Part shown: positions 8,475 to 15,951 of the stretch, piece by piece
How positions within the stretch are numbered: the first letter of the stretch is position 1
Layout of the letters: each line of letters opens with the position of its first letter
Origin: Alkalilacustris brevis
GTDB taxonomy: Bacteria; Pseudomonadota; Alphaproteobacteria; Rhodobacterales; Rhodobacteraceae
Reading direction: 5' to 3'
Assembly (NCBI RefSeq): GCF_003350345.1
Contig: NZ_QNVJ01000015.1
Span: 1 to 49,964, forward strand
Length of the DNA: 49,964 nucleotides
The notes under the pieces: generated by a model
The model's database searches: none
Told to the model about the DNA's origin: nothing
Seen by the model: only the letters and a program-made list of their open reading frames with translations
Translations under genes and position numbers: made by a program

Positions 8475-8735
8475 TGTCCGTAGGTGTTTAATCCCACGGT
8501 TTGATGGTGCGATCCCTTTGCAGGAATGTAAGGAAGCATTATGGGACAAGTTCGTCACAGGAGCGCCACGACCACGCACGCCGTCAGAGCTGCGATAATG
8601 AGAGCTACCGGTTCGAGGACAATGGTCGAGCAGGATCGAACACCGCCTGACCAAGCCAAACCACCCTTGGACGAATGGCCAGGTGGAGCGGATGGACCGC
8701 ACGATCAAGGACGCAACAGGTCAGAAGATATCATA
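8475..8735 (+). mobile_element. IS481-family insertion sequence remnant
   Basis: The remnant starts with a TGTCCGTAGGTGTTTAATCC end typical of IS481 elements. At 8541 an ATG opens a frame encoding MGQVRHRSATTTHAVRAAI, the usual transposase N-terminus. After about 22 codons the homology jumps, in another frame, to the C-terminal integrase-core motif HPWTNGQVERM followed by RTIKDAT (about 8640-8715). Most of the DDE domain is therefore deleted. The usual C-terminal end and the right inverted repeat are missing. The rest of the gap 8173-8860 holds only an AT-rich tract and no credible gene. Confidence 0.75.
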
Positions 8736-8860
8736 CTTCAGTATCTGGAATTGCATTCCAAACACGGTGCTACCGGCGTCAGCCGGTAGTGCTTCACTGT
8801 GGCCAGTCGAGCGCGGACACGAGCAGGCCGAAGTACTCAATGAGGGCGCAGGGCACGCAA

Positions 8861-10351
8861 TCAGTTGTCTAGCGGGTGGATCGGGCGCGGTATGCGTTTG
8901 TATTTGAGGCGCTCGAGCCGGGGGCTGGCCAGGCCGCCCCCATCAACGAGGCAGATTCGCATCGAGACCGGCGCATAGGCGGCGCGAAAGTGCTGCGTGG
9001 ATTTGAGTGCCACCACGCGCATGGCCAGCGGATCGATCCCGTTGCTGCGGAAGATCTCCAGATCGAGCGCCTGGGTTGCGTGACTGGTCACCAGCACCCG
9101 CACCCCACCGATACGCAGCAGGGCACTGGCCCCGGCGCTTTGTGCCACGCCCTTCCACATGGGTCCGCCGCCGACGAAGCGTCCATCTCCGAGATGCTCG
9201 ACATGGGCCTTGACGTGCAGTGGGCCGCCGCCAAAGTCCGGATCCGCTTTTCCCCCAAGGGAAAGCGCGACATCGGTGCCGCGCCCCGCCGCGCGTGCAG
9301 CCGCAACCGCTTCGGGGTCATGCATCGCGCCGAACAGGATATCGTTGCCGCCGCCTTGCAACAGGGCCGCGAGCAGCGCGGTCGAATCCGCATATGCCCC
9401 ATCGCCGGGGTTGTCTGAGATATCGGCAAGCACGAGTGGCCGGATGCCGCGCCCGGCGGGATGCGTGGCGGCAATCCCGGCTGCCTGCCGTGGCGTCAGA
9501 ACCTCTTCCTGATCGGCGTCGCGTGCGGCCCACATCGCCGCGCATAGCTCGTCGGCAATCTGTTCGGCAACCTGCTGCGCGCCGAGATGCACAACCGAAA
9601 CGCTGGGGCCGATCTCGGGCACATCAGAGAATGTGAAGCCCGCATTCAGGCTCACATCCAGAATCCCGCGCCCAGCATCGGTCAGTTCCTGGGCGCGGGC
9701 CATCAGGCCCATCATCGGCTCGCGGTCGGTGCGCCCGCCCTCGGGCAGGGATATCATCGCGGGCTTGCGCACCACGGTACCGGCTTGCGCCGGCGCTTTC
9801 GACAGCACAAGGCGCAGCGCCTCGGCCGCGCGGCGGCCGGTGTCGCGCATGTCCACATGCGGAAACGTCTTGTAAGACAGGATGATATCAGCGTCATCCG
9901 CCATCCCCGGGGCAAGATTCGCGTGCAGATCCAGCGTCACGACCAGTGGCACCCCGGCCCCGATGATGGCGCGCAACTCGCGCACCAGCCGCGCATCACC
10001 GTCGCGGCCGTCCTCCAGTACCATTGCACCGTGCAGCGACAGCAGCACCGCATCGAAAGGCCCGTCCTGCCTCGCAGCCGTCAGGATGCGTTCACCGAAT
10101 GCCGCCCAGGCGCGATGCGTCACTGGCCCGCCCGGGGTCGCGAAGGTCGCGACGGGTGTAACCAGATTCCAGCCCTCGGCCCGCGCGACATCGGCGAAGC
10201 CGGCCACCTCGTTCTGGGTGCCGGCGAGCGCGTCAAGGACGGCATCACCCTCGTGACAGTAAAAGCCACGGAACGCGGATTCGTCCGTGAGCCGTCGGCA
10301 GAACGTGTTTGTCTCGTGCATGAATTGCCCGAGAAGCACTCTTTTCGTCAT
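8861..10351 (-). CDS. M81 family metallopeptidase (MlrC-like)
   Basis: The 496-residue protein belongs to the MlrC/M81 family, zinc-dependent enzymes named after the microcystin-degradation protein MlrC. Motifs visible are HETNTF (12-17), SLHGAM (105-110), LDLHAN (140-145) and SYKTFPHVD (159-167), which hold the likely metal ligands, and the C-terminal domain is present to LDN. No signal peptide is seen, so it acts in the cytoplasm. The ATG at 10351 (MTKRVLLGQFMHETNTF) is used; 113 upstream in-frame codons run through the LysR gene antisense. It is divergent from the LysR regulator and next to a TRAP transporter, which suggests hydrolysis of an imported amide or peptide-like substrate. Confidence 0.9.
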   Translation of the reverse strand: MTKRVLLGQFMHETNTFCRRLTDESAFRGFYCHEGDAVLDALAGTQNEVAGFADVARAEGWNLVTPVATFATPGGPVTHRAWAAFGERILTAARQDGPFDAVLLSLHGAMVLEDGRDGDARLVRELRAIIGAGVPLVVTLDLHANLAPGMADDADIILSYKTFPHVDMRDTGRRAAEALRLVLSKAPAQAGTVVRKPAMISLPEGGRTDREPMMGLMARAQELTDAGRGILDVSLNAGFTFSDVPEIGPSVSVVHLGAQQVAEQIADELCAAMWAARDADQEEVLTPRQAAGIAATHPAGRGIRPLVLADISDNPGDGAYADSTALLAALLQGGGNDILFGAMHDPEAVAAARAAGRGTDVALSLGGKADPDFGGGPLHVKAHVEHLGDGRFVGGGPMWKGVAQSAGASALLRIGGVRVLVTSHATQALDLEIFRSNGIDPLAMRVVALKSTQHFRAAYAPVSMRICLVDGGGLASPRLERLKYKRIPRPIHPLDN

Positions 10352-10489
10352 TTCCCGCGTTCCCGTCGCCTGCATCAGCGGGCCAGACTGCGGGATCGGG
10401 CCGTGCATCGGAGTAAGATGGTGGTTACAACAGCCCGAAGGCGCGATGCAAACGAAAATCCATGCCGAGGCTAAGGATGGGGGACTCAG

Positions 10490-11392
10490 TTGCGGGACAT
10501 GCAGTTGCGATATTTCTTCACGGTCGCCAATGAGGGATCGATCCGCAAGGCGGCCGAGAAACTCAACCTCGCCGCCTCGGCGCTCAGCCGCCGGATAACC
10601 CAGATCGAGGAAGATCTCGGCGTTCCGCTGTTCGAACGCCAGGCCCGCGGCTTGCGGCTGACCGATGCGGGACAGATCTATTTCGACCATGCGCGCACGA
10701 CCCTTCGCCAGGAGGCCTGGGCGATCGGCGAGATCGAGGCGATAAAGGATCTGCGCCGCGGACAGATAAGGGTGGTCTGTGTCGAGGGCACGATCGGCGG
10801 CATCATATCAGATGCGATCGCCGAATTCCGGCCGAAATCGCCTGCCGTGAAGCTGTCGGTCACGCGCGCGGGCAGCACCGGGGTCGTGCGTGCCGTGGCC
10901 TCTGATGAAGCCGATCTCGGCCTTGCCTTCGACCCGCCGGCGCATCGCGATGTGATGGTGATCGCACAGGCACCCGCGCCGCTCTATGCCGTGTTCGCAC
11001 CGGGTCTGGCGCTGCCCGAGGGGCCGCTTTCCCTGTCCGATCTGGCGGGTCAGCCGCTCGCCATTCCGCCCGACAGCAGCTATGGCATCCGCGACGTGAT
11101 CGACCGTGTCGTGCGTCAGAATGCGGATATCGACCTCGATCCGCCGCTTCTGTGCGATTCAATTTTCGGGCTTACCGGGTTTGCACTGCGAGGCCAGGGC
11201 GTGTCGATCCTGCCGATGTGTTCGATCATCGACGAACTGCGCGACGGGCGGCTTGCGACAAGATCGCTGAGCGACCCGGCCCTGCGCGATGCCCGCATTG
11301 CGCTTCTGGGGCGCAGGCATCGCACTTTGCCGCCGGTCGCGCGCCGATTTTGCAGCATCCTGACCCGCTGCCTTGAACGGGCGCCGTACTAG
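10490..11392 (+). CDS. LysR family transcriptional regulator
   Basis: About 300 residues: an N-terminal winged helix-turn-helix (about residues 4-64, FFTVANEGSIRKAAEKLNLA then ALSRRITQIEEDLG) and a periplasmic-binding-protein-like effector domain (about 92-295). The reading frame can begin at TTG 10490, preceded by GGGGG at a suitable distance, or at ATG 10499 (MQLRYFF). It is divergent from the M81 peptidase gene across about 138 bases, and upstream of the TRAP and Ord/OrtAB genes on the same strand. A LysR protein in this position usually controls the flanking divergent genes in response to the pathway substrate. That is inference; no operator was proved here. Confidence 0.9.
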   Translation: MRDMQLRYFFTVANEGSIRKAAEKLNLAASALSRRITQIEEDLGVPLFERQARGLRLTDAGQIYFDHARTTLRQEAWAIGEIEAIKDLRRGQIRVVCVEGTIGGIISDAIAEFRPKSPAVKLSVTRAGSTGVVRAVASDEADLGLAFDPPAHRDVMVIAQAPAPLYAVFAPGLALPEGPLSLSDLAGQPLAIPPDSSYGIRDVIDRVVRQNADIDLDPPLLCDSIFGLTGFALRGQGVSILPMCSIIDELRDGRLATRSLSDPALRDARIALLGRRHRTLPPVARRFCSILTRCLERAPY

Positions 11393-11632
11393 TGTTGCCA
11401 TTTCGGCAAACCGGTATCGTAATGTTGTGCTTGTATGCGAACGCAAACGCCCGAAACTCGTACCATGGGCTGACTGAGGGTTCGTGCCGGCATCGGAGGC
11501 TGGGTGACGACACCGCAAGATCACCCGACAGCGTAGCGCGGCCCGCCGCCAAGGCGGGCACCAGGAACCGGCCTGATGCACAGTCGCACCTTCCTGCGAA
11601 CGCGCCAACAGGCCCCGCAACAGGATGAGGAC

Positions 11633-12682
11633 ATGATGGGACGTTTTCGCAATACAGCACTGGCCTTTGCCGCAAGCGCCATCGCCGCCGGCCCCGCCGT
11701 GGCGCAATCGGTGACGATAACCCTGGCGCATGAAGAGCCGGCCGACGCCGCGACATCGGCTGCACATATGTCCGCGATGGTCTTCAAGGACATCATCGAG
11801 ACCCGCTCGAATGGCGACATGGTAGTGGACATCCAGGCCGCAAGCGCGATGGGCAACCAGCGCGAACGCATGGAGTTGACGCAGGCCGATATCATCCAGG
11901 TCAACATCGCCGCGATCGGCGGGCTGGCGCAGTTCTATCCGGAAATCAACGCGATCGACCTGCCTTTCGCCTTCCCCGGCGAGATCGTGGCCGATCATGT
12001 CTTTGACGGCCCGTTCGGCGACATGCTGGCCGAGAACATTCACGCGGCCACGGACCTGCGCCTTCTGGCCGTCACAGCGGGCGATTTCTATGTATTCACC
12101 AACAGCACGCGCGAAGTGCGCAGCCCCGCGGATATGGAGGGGCTGCGCGTGCGCACCATGTCCGTGCCCAGCCATATCGCGATGATGAACGCGCTGGGGG
12201 CGGCCGCCACCCCGGTGCCGTGGGACGAGCTTTACAGCGCCCTGGAAACCGGCGTGGTGGACGCGCAGCACAACCCGATTCCGATCGTCGCGGTGGGCAA
12301 TCTTCAGGAAGTGCAGCGCTACGCCACCGTCACCAACCACCTTTACGGGGCCGACTGGTGGATGACGAGCGATCTGTTCCTCGACAGCCTGACACCCGAA
12401 CAGACCCGCATCTTCACCAACGCCGTTGAAGCCGCCCGCACCGCCGGGCGTGGGGCCAAGATGGGGCTGCGCGCAACCCGGTTCGGCACCGCGTTCCTGG
12501 AGGATTCCGGTCTTGAGGTTTATGCGCCCTCGCCCGACGAGCTGGCGCAGTTTCGCGACCTTGCCGCACCGGCGGTCATGGAGGTGCTGGCCGACGAGAT
12601 CGGCGCCGGCGCGGTGACGCTGGCCGAGGCCATGCTCGAAGCGGTCGCGGCCGCCGAGGCGGAAATCTACGGCGCCGAGTGA
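11633..12682 (+). CDS. TRAP transporter substrate-binding protein (DctP family)
   Basis: The 349-residue protein begins with a Sec signal peptide (MMGRFRNTALAFAASAIAAG, predicted cut after AVA near residue 24) and is periplasmic. It has the DctP motifs LRVRTMSVPSHIAMMNALGA, with the conserved ligand-carboxylate Arg near residue 174, and ELYSALETGVVDAQHNP. It captures an organic acid for the DctQM permease downstream. The ATG at 11633 follows a GATGAGG ribosome site; the ATG at 11636 is equivalent. The substrate is not readable from sequence, but the downstream Ord and OrtAB genes point to an amino or keto acid. A strong hairpin after the stop separates it from dctQ. Confidence 0.93.
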   Translation: MMGRFRNTALAFAASAIAAGPAVAQSVTITLAHEEPADAATSAAHMSAMVFKDIIETRSNGDMVVDIQAASAMGNQRERMELTQADIIQVNIAAIGGLAQFYPEINAIDLPFAFPGEIVADHVFDGPFGDMLAENIHAATDLRLLAVTAGDFYVFTNSTREVRSPADMEGLRVRTMSVPSHIAMMNALGAAATPVPWDELYSALETGVVDAQHNPIPIVAVGNLQEVQRYATVTNHLYGADWWMTSDLFLDSLTPEQTRIFTNAVEAARTAGRGAKMGLRATRFGTAFLEDSGLEVYAPSPDELAQFRDLAAPAVMEVLADEIGAGAVTLAEAMLEAVAAAEAEIYGAE

Positions 12683-12705
12683 AGGCGCCGGCCCCGATGT
12701 AACGC

Positions 12706-12730
12706 CGCGCCCGGCAGCAGGCCGGGCGCG
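12706..12730 (+). terminator. Intercistronic hairpin between dctP and dctQ
   Basis: CGCGCCCGGC and GCCGGGCGCG form a perfect 10-bp GC stem with loop AGCAG, 23 bases after the dctP stop. No T-tract follows, so it may stabilise the upstream mRNA or cause partial termination. Either would give more binding protein than permease, a common arrangement in TRAP and ABC operons. Confidence 0.6.
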
Positions 12731-12756
12731 CATCCTTTCCAGGCATCCACGAGGCC

Positions 12757-13293
12757 GTGCAAGTGAGCCGCATCGCAACCCTGCTTCACAGGATCGCCCG
12801 GCTGGTGGAATTCGTCACCGCCGTGCCACTGGTCGCCGCGGGCGCGGTAATGGTGGGCGTGGTGCTGGCGGCCACATTCTTTCGCTATGTGCTGAATGAT
12901 CCGCTGACCTGGTCAGAGGAACTGGCGCGCTACCTGATGATCTGGATCGGCCTTGTCGGCGCTTCGGTCACCCTGCGCCATGGCGAGCACATCCGCATCA
13001 CCGCCATTCGCAATCTCCTTCCACGACCATTGCGCCTGATCGGCGATCTATTCGTGGCCGGCGCCATTGGATGGTTCCTTTGGGTGATGATGATCGAGGG
13101 CTGGGCCGCCGCCGAACGCGGCGGGCGCCAGATGTCTCCCGCGCTGGGTATCTCGATGCTGTGGCCCTTGCTGGCGGTGCCGGTCGCGGGGGCGCTGATG
13201 CTGGTCCAGCATGTGATTCAGACATTGCTTCTGCTCATGGGCGCCCAGAACGAGCCCGAGCATGAAAGCCCGATGGGCGGGGGGCCGATCTGA
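12757..13293 (+). CDS. TRAP transporter small permease (DctQ family)
   Basis: About 178 residues with four hydrophobic segments, the DctQ topology. The motif FFRYVLNDPLTWSEELARYL, typical of the family, lies near residues 41-60, and it is followed by MIWIGLVGASVTLRHGEHI. It forms the inner-membrane permease with DctM. GTG codons at 12757 and 12763 are both possible starts; the first is given. The TGA overlaps the dctM ATG, so the two subunits are translationally coupled. The C-terminal 15 residues are polar and glycine rich. Confidence 0.92.
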   Translation: MQVSRIATLLHRIARLVEFVTAVPLVAAGAVMVGVVLAATFFRYVLNDPLTWSEELARYLMIWIGLVGASVTLRHGEHIRITAIRNLLPRPLRLIGDLFVAGAIGWFLWVMMIEGWAAAERGGRQMSPALGISMLWPLLAVPVAGALMLVQHVIQTLLLLMGAQNEPEHESPMGGGPI

Positions 13294-14579
13294 TGCTCTG
13301 GCTCATGGTCGGGCTGTTCGCGGTGCTGGTGATCCTGGGCACGCCGCTGGCCTTCGCCATCGGCATCACCGGCCTTTTCGCGCTAGTGCAATCTGATGGC
13401 CCCAGCCTGATCCGGCTGGTGCCGATGCGGCTCTTCTCGGGCATCGACATGTTCTCGCTCATGGCAATGCCGTTCTTCATCCTGGCCGGCGACATCATGA
13501 ACCGCATCAACATCACCGAACGGCTGGTCGATCTGGCCAATGCGCTGGTGGGCGGGGTGCGCGGGGCGCTCGCGCATGTGAATGTGCTGGTCTCGGTCTT
13601 CTTCGCGGGGCTGACCGGTGCTGCGGTGGCGGACACGGCCGCGATCGGGCGCATGATGATCCCGGCCATGGCGTCGCAGGGCTACAACCGTGCCTTCGCG
13701 GCTGCGGTCACGGCCTCGTCATCGGTGATCGGGCCGATCATCCCGCCCTCGATCATCATGGTGATCTACGGCTCGCTGATGCAGGTTTCCATCGCCGGGT
13801 TGTTTGCCGCCGGGCTGATCCCCGGCATCATCATGGCGCTGTCGCTGATGGGCTACATCGCCTTCCGGGCGCGGCGCGACGATCTGCCCGTGGCCAGCCT
13901 GCGCGGCGAAGTGCCCCCGCTTGCGACCGCCTTGCGGCGCGCCCTGATCCCCCTGATGATGCCGATCATCATTCTGGGAGGCATTCTGGGAGGGGTCTTC
14001 ACCCCCACCGAAGCCGCAGCGGTGGCCGTTCTTTACGCGCTTCTGGTCGGGTTCTTCCTGTATCGCAACCTCGGCCTGCGCGATCTCGGCGCGATGCTTT
14101 ACGACATGGTGCGTGCCTCGGGGGCGGTGTTCATCATTCTAGCGGCGGCCTCAATCCTGGGCTGGGTTCTGGCGCGCGAGGGCGTGCCGCGCCAGCTCGC
14201 CGAGTTCCTGCTCGGCATCAGCGACGACCCGCTGATCTTCCTGTTCATCGTGACGCTGGCATTGCTGGTGATCGGAATGTTCATGGAAATGACGGCAATC
14301 CTGATCATCCTCGGCCCGATCCTGCACCCGATTGCAGTCTCGCTGGGTATCGACCCGCTGCATTTCGGTATCGTGATGGTGGTCAATCTCAACATCGCGC
14401 TCGCCACGCCGCCGCTGGGGGCCTGCCTGTTCGTGGCGTCATCGGTCGGAAAGGTGCGTTTCGAGGATGTGGCCTGGCGCATCCTGCCCTTCATCCTGGT
14501 CGAGATCGCAGTGCTGGCGGCCATCGTCTATATCCCGGCGATTTCATTGACCTTGCCACGCCTGCTGGGCCTGGCCTGA
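13293..14579 (+). CDS. TRAP transporter large permease (DctM family)
   Basis: The 428-residue protein has about twelve hydrophobic segments and family motifs such as SGSTGA-like FFAGLTGAAVADTAAIG near 105-120, SSVIGPIIPPSIIMVIYG near 145-160, and FTPTEAAAVAVLYAL near 235-250. It is the sodium-coupled translocating subunit of a TRAP transporter in the inner membrane. It overlaps the dctQ stop by one base. The next gene (Ord homologue) starts 23 bases after its stop, which puts transporter and catabolic genes in one transcript. Confidence 0.95.
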   Translation: MLWLMVGLFAVLVILGTPLAFAIGITGLFALVQSDGPSLIRLVPMRLFSGIDMFSLMAMPFFILAGDIMNRINITERLVDLANALVGGVRGALAHVNVLVSVFFAGLTGAAVADTAAIGRMMIPAMASQGYNRAFAAAVTASSSVIGPIIPPSIIMVIYGSLMQVSIAGLFAAGLIPGIIMALSLMGYIAFRARRDDLPVASLRGEVPPLATALRRALIPLMMPIIILGGILGGVFTPTEAAAVAVLYALLVGFFLYRNLGLRDLGAMLYDMVRASGAVFIILAAASILGWVLAREGVPRQLAEFLLGISDDPLIFLFIVTLALLVIGMFMEMTAILIILGPILHPIAVSLGIDPLHFGIVMVVNLNIALATPPLGACLFVASSVGKVRFEDVAWRILPFILVEIAVLAAIVYIPAISLTLPRLLGLA

Positions 14580-14602
14580 TACATACTTTCAGGGAGTCGT
14601 TC

Positions 14603-15640
14603 ATGACGTCCGAGATCATCCTGTTCGGCGTTGGGGCCATGGGCCAGCGGATCGCCCGGCTTGCAAGCGGGCGCGGCCACCGCATCCGCGCCGCTATAGA
14701 CATGGATCCGGCAAAGCGCGGTGTGCCGCTGGGCCGCCTTGCCGGGCTGGCAGACCCGCTGGCCGGGCCGGCCATTACATCGGATGTCGAGCAAGCGCTC
14801 AGGGGTGCCCCGGCGACGGTGCTCCACGCTACGGCCTCCTTTCTGCGCGATGTGGCGGGCGAGATCGAGATCTGCCTGACCCATGGTCATGACGTGATCT
14901 CGATCGCCGAGGAAATGAGCTGTCCGCAAGCCGCGAGCGCGAGCATCGCGACACGGCTCGAGGCCACCGCGAAGCGCCATGATGCGCGGGTGATGGGCAC
15001 CGGCGTGAATCCGGGCTTTGCCATGGATATTCTGGTGCTGGCGCTGACCGTTCCCTGTGGCCGGGTCGACCACATTCACGCAACCCGCACCAATGATCTG
15101 TCCGATTTCGGCCCCACGGTCCTGCACAGCCAGGGCGTCGGCCTCACGCCCGAAGGGTTCGAAAAGGCGCTGCAGGCAGGCAAAGTGGTCGGGCATGTGG
15201 GGTTTGGGCAATCCATTGCACTGATCGCCAGGCATCTGGGCTGGTCCGTCGATTCGGTGAACGAAACCCGCGAACCGATTATTTCCTCTGTCGCGCGCGA
15301 AACCCCGCACCTGCGGATCGTGCCGGGGGAGGTGGCCGGGTGCCGCCACTGCGCCAGCGCCCATGTCGGCGGGCGCGAGGTGCTGCGGCTCGAACATCCC
15401 CAGCAGATCCGCCCCGAAGCCGAGGGGCAGGAGACCTCCGATCATATCCGCATCACCGGGGATCAGACGATCGACATGCGGATAACCCCCGAGATCGCAG
15501 GCGGAGCCGGGACGGCGGCCGCGGCTGTCAATGCGCTGGCCTATCTGGGCCATGCGCCAGCCGGGCTCGTCCATCTGACCGACCTGCCGCTGACCAGCCC
15601 CAGGATGACAACGACTTCGCCGAGAGGAGCAATGCGATGA
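14603..15640 (+). CDS. ord: 2,4-diaminopentanoate dehydrogenase homologue (Ord)
   Basis: The 345-residue protein resembles NAD(P)-dependent 2,4-diaminopentanoate dehydrogenase of clostridial ornithine fermentation, which oxidatively deaminates 2,4-diaminopentanoate to 2-amino-4-oxopentanoate. A Rossmann motif GVGAMGQR lies at 9-16, NPGFAMDILVLALT in the middle, followed by NDLSDFGPTVLHSQGVGLTP and GHVGFGQSIALIA, all characteristic of this dihydrodipicolinate-reductase-like family. It is followed immediately by ortA and ortB, whose product uses 2-amino-4-oxopentanoate, which supports the assignment strongly. The stop overlaps the ortA ATG by three bases (ATGCGATGAAA). The true substrate in this organism is unproven. 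Confidence 0.82.
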   Translation: MTSEIILFGVGAMGQRIARLASGRGHRIRAAIDMDPAKRGVPLGRLAGLADPLAGPAITSDVEQALRGAPATVLHATASFLRDVAGEIEICLTHGHDVISIAEEMSCPQAASASIATRLEATAKRHDARVMGTGVNPGFAMDILVLALTVPCGRVDHIHATRTNDLSDFGPTVLHSQGVGLTPEGFEKALQAGKVVGHVGFGQSIALIARHLGWSVDSVNETREPIISSVARETPHLRIVPGEVAGCRHCASAHVGGREVLRLEHPQQIRPEAEGQETSDHIRITGDQTIDMRITPEIAGGAGTAAAAVNALAYLGHAPAGLVHLTDLPLTSPRMTTTSPRGAMR

Positions 15641-15951
15641 AATGCAAGACGGGTGACTGGGTCCGTATCCGATCCGTGATCCTTGCACCACATGAGCGCG
15701 CGGCCTCCATCCCGGACGAGACCCGGGCCGTCCCGCTGGAAATGCGCGTAAAGGGCTGGCTGGTCACGCAAGAGGCCGCAATCGGCGACAAGGTCGAGAT
15801 TCGCAGCACGCTGGGGCGCGGCTATCACGGCACGCTGGAGGCGCACAACCCACCCTACGGCCATGATTTCGCCGCCGCGATCCCGGAGTTGCTGCGCGCG
15901 GGCGAGGAATTGCGCGAGATGCTGGCCGAAGCGGATGGAGAAATCGCATGA
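15637..15951 (+). CDS. ortA: 2-amino-4-oxopentanoate thiolase subunit OrtA
   Basis: The 104-residue protein fits the small alpha subunit of 2-amino-4-ketopentanoate thiolase (about 100 residues in known systems). Its sequence CKTGDWVRIRSVILAPHERA and PLEMRVKGWLVTQEAAIGD has the beta-rich, SH3-like character of that family, and it ends with GHDFAAAIPELLRAGEELRE. With OrtB it cleaves 2-amino-4-oxopentanoate with CoA to alanine and acetyl-CoA. A ribosome site (GAGAGGAG) precedes the ATG. It overlaps Ord at the 5' end and OrtB at the 3' end (ATGA), so all three are translationally coupled. Confidence 0.82.
   Translation: MKCKTGDWVRIRSVILAPHERAASIPDETRAVPLEMRVKGWLVTQEAAIGDKVEIRSTLGRGYHGTLEAHNPPYGHDFAAAIPELLRAGEELREMLAEADGEIA

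Noticed and set aside
10351-10690. N-terminal extension of the M81 enzyme to 609 residues
   Set aside because: The added 113 codons run antisense through the LysR helix-turn-helix and lack family similarity; the conserved start is MTKRVLLGQF.
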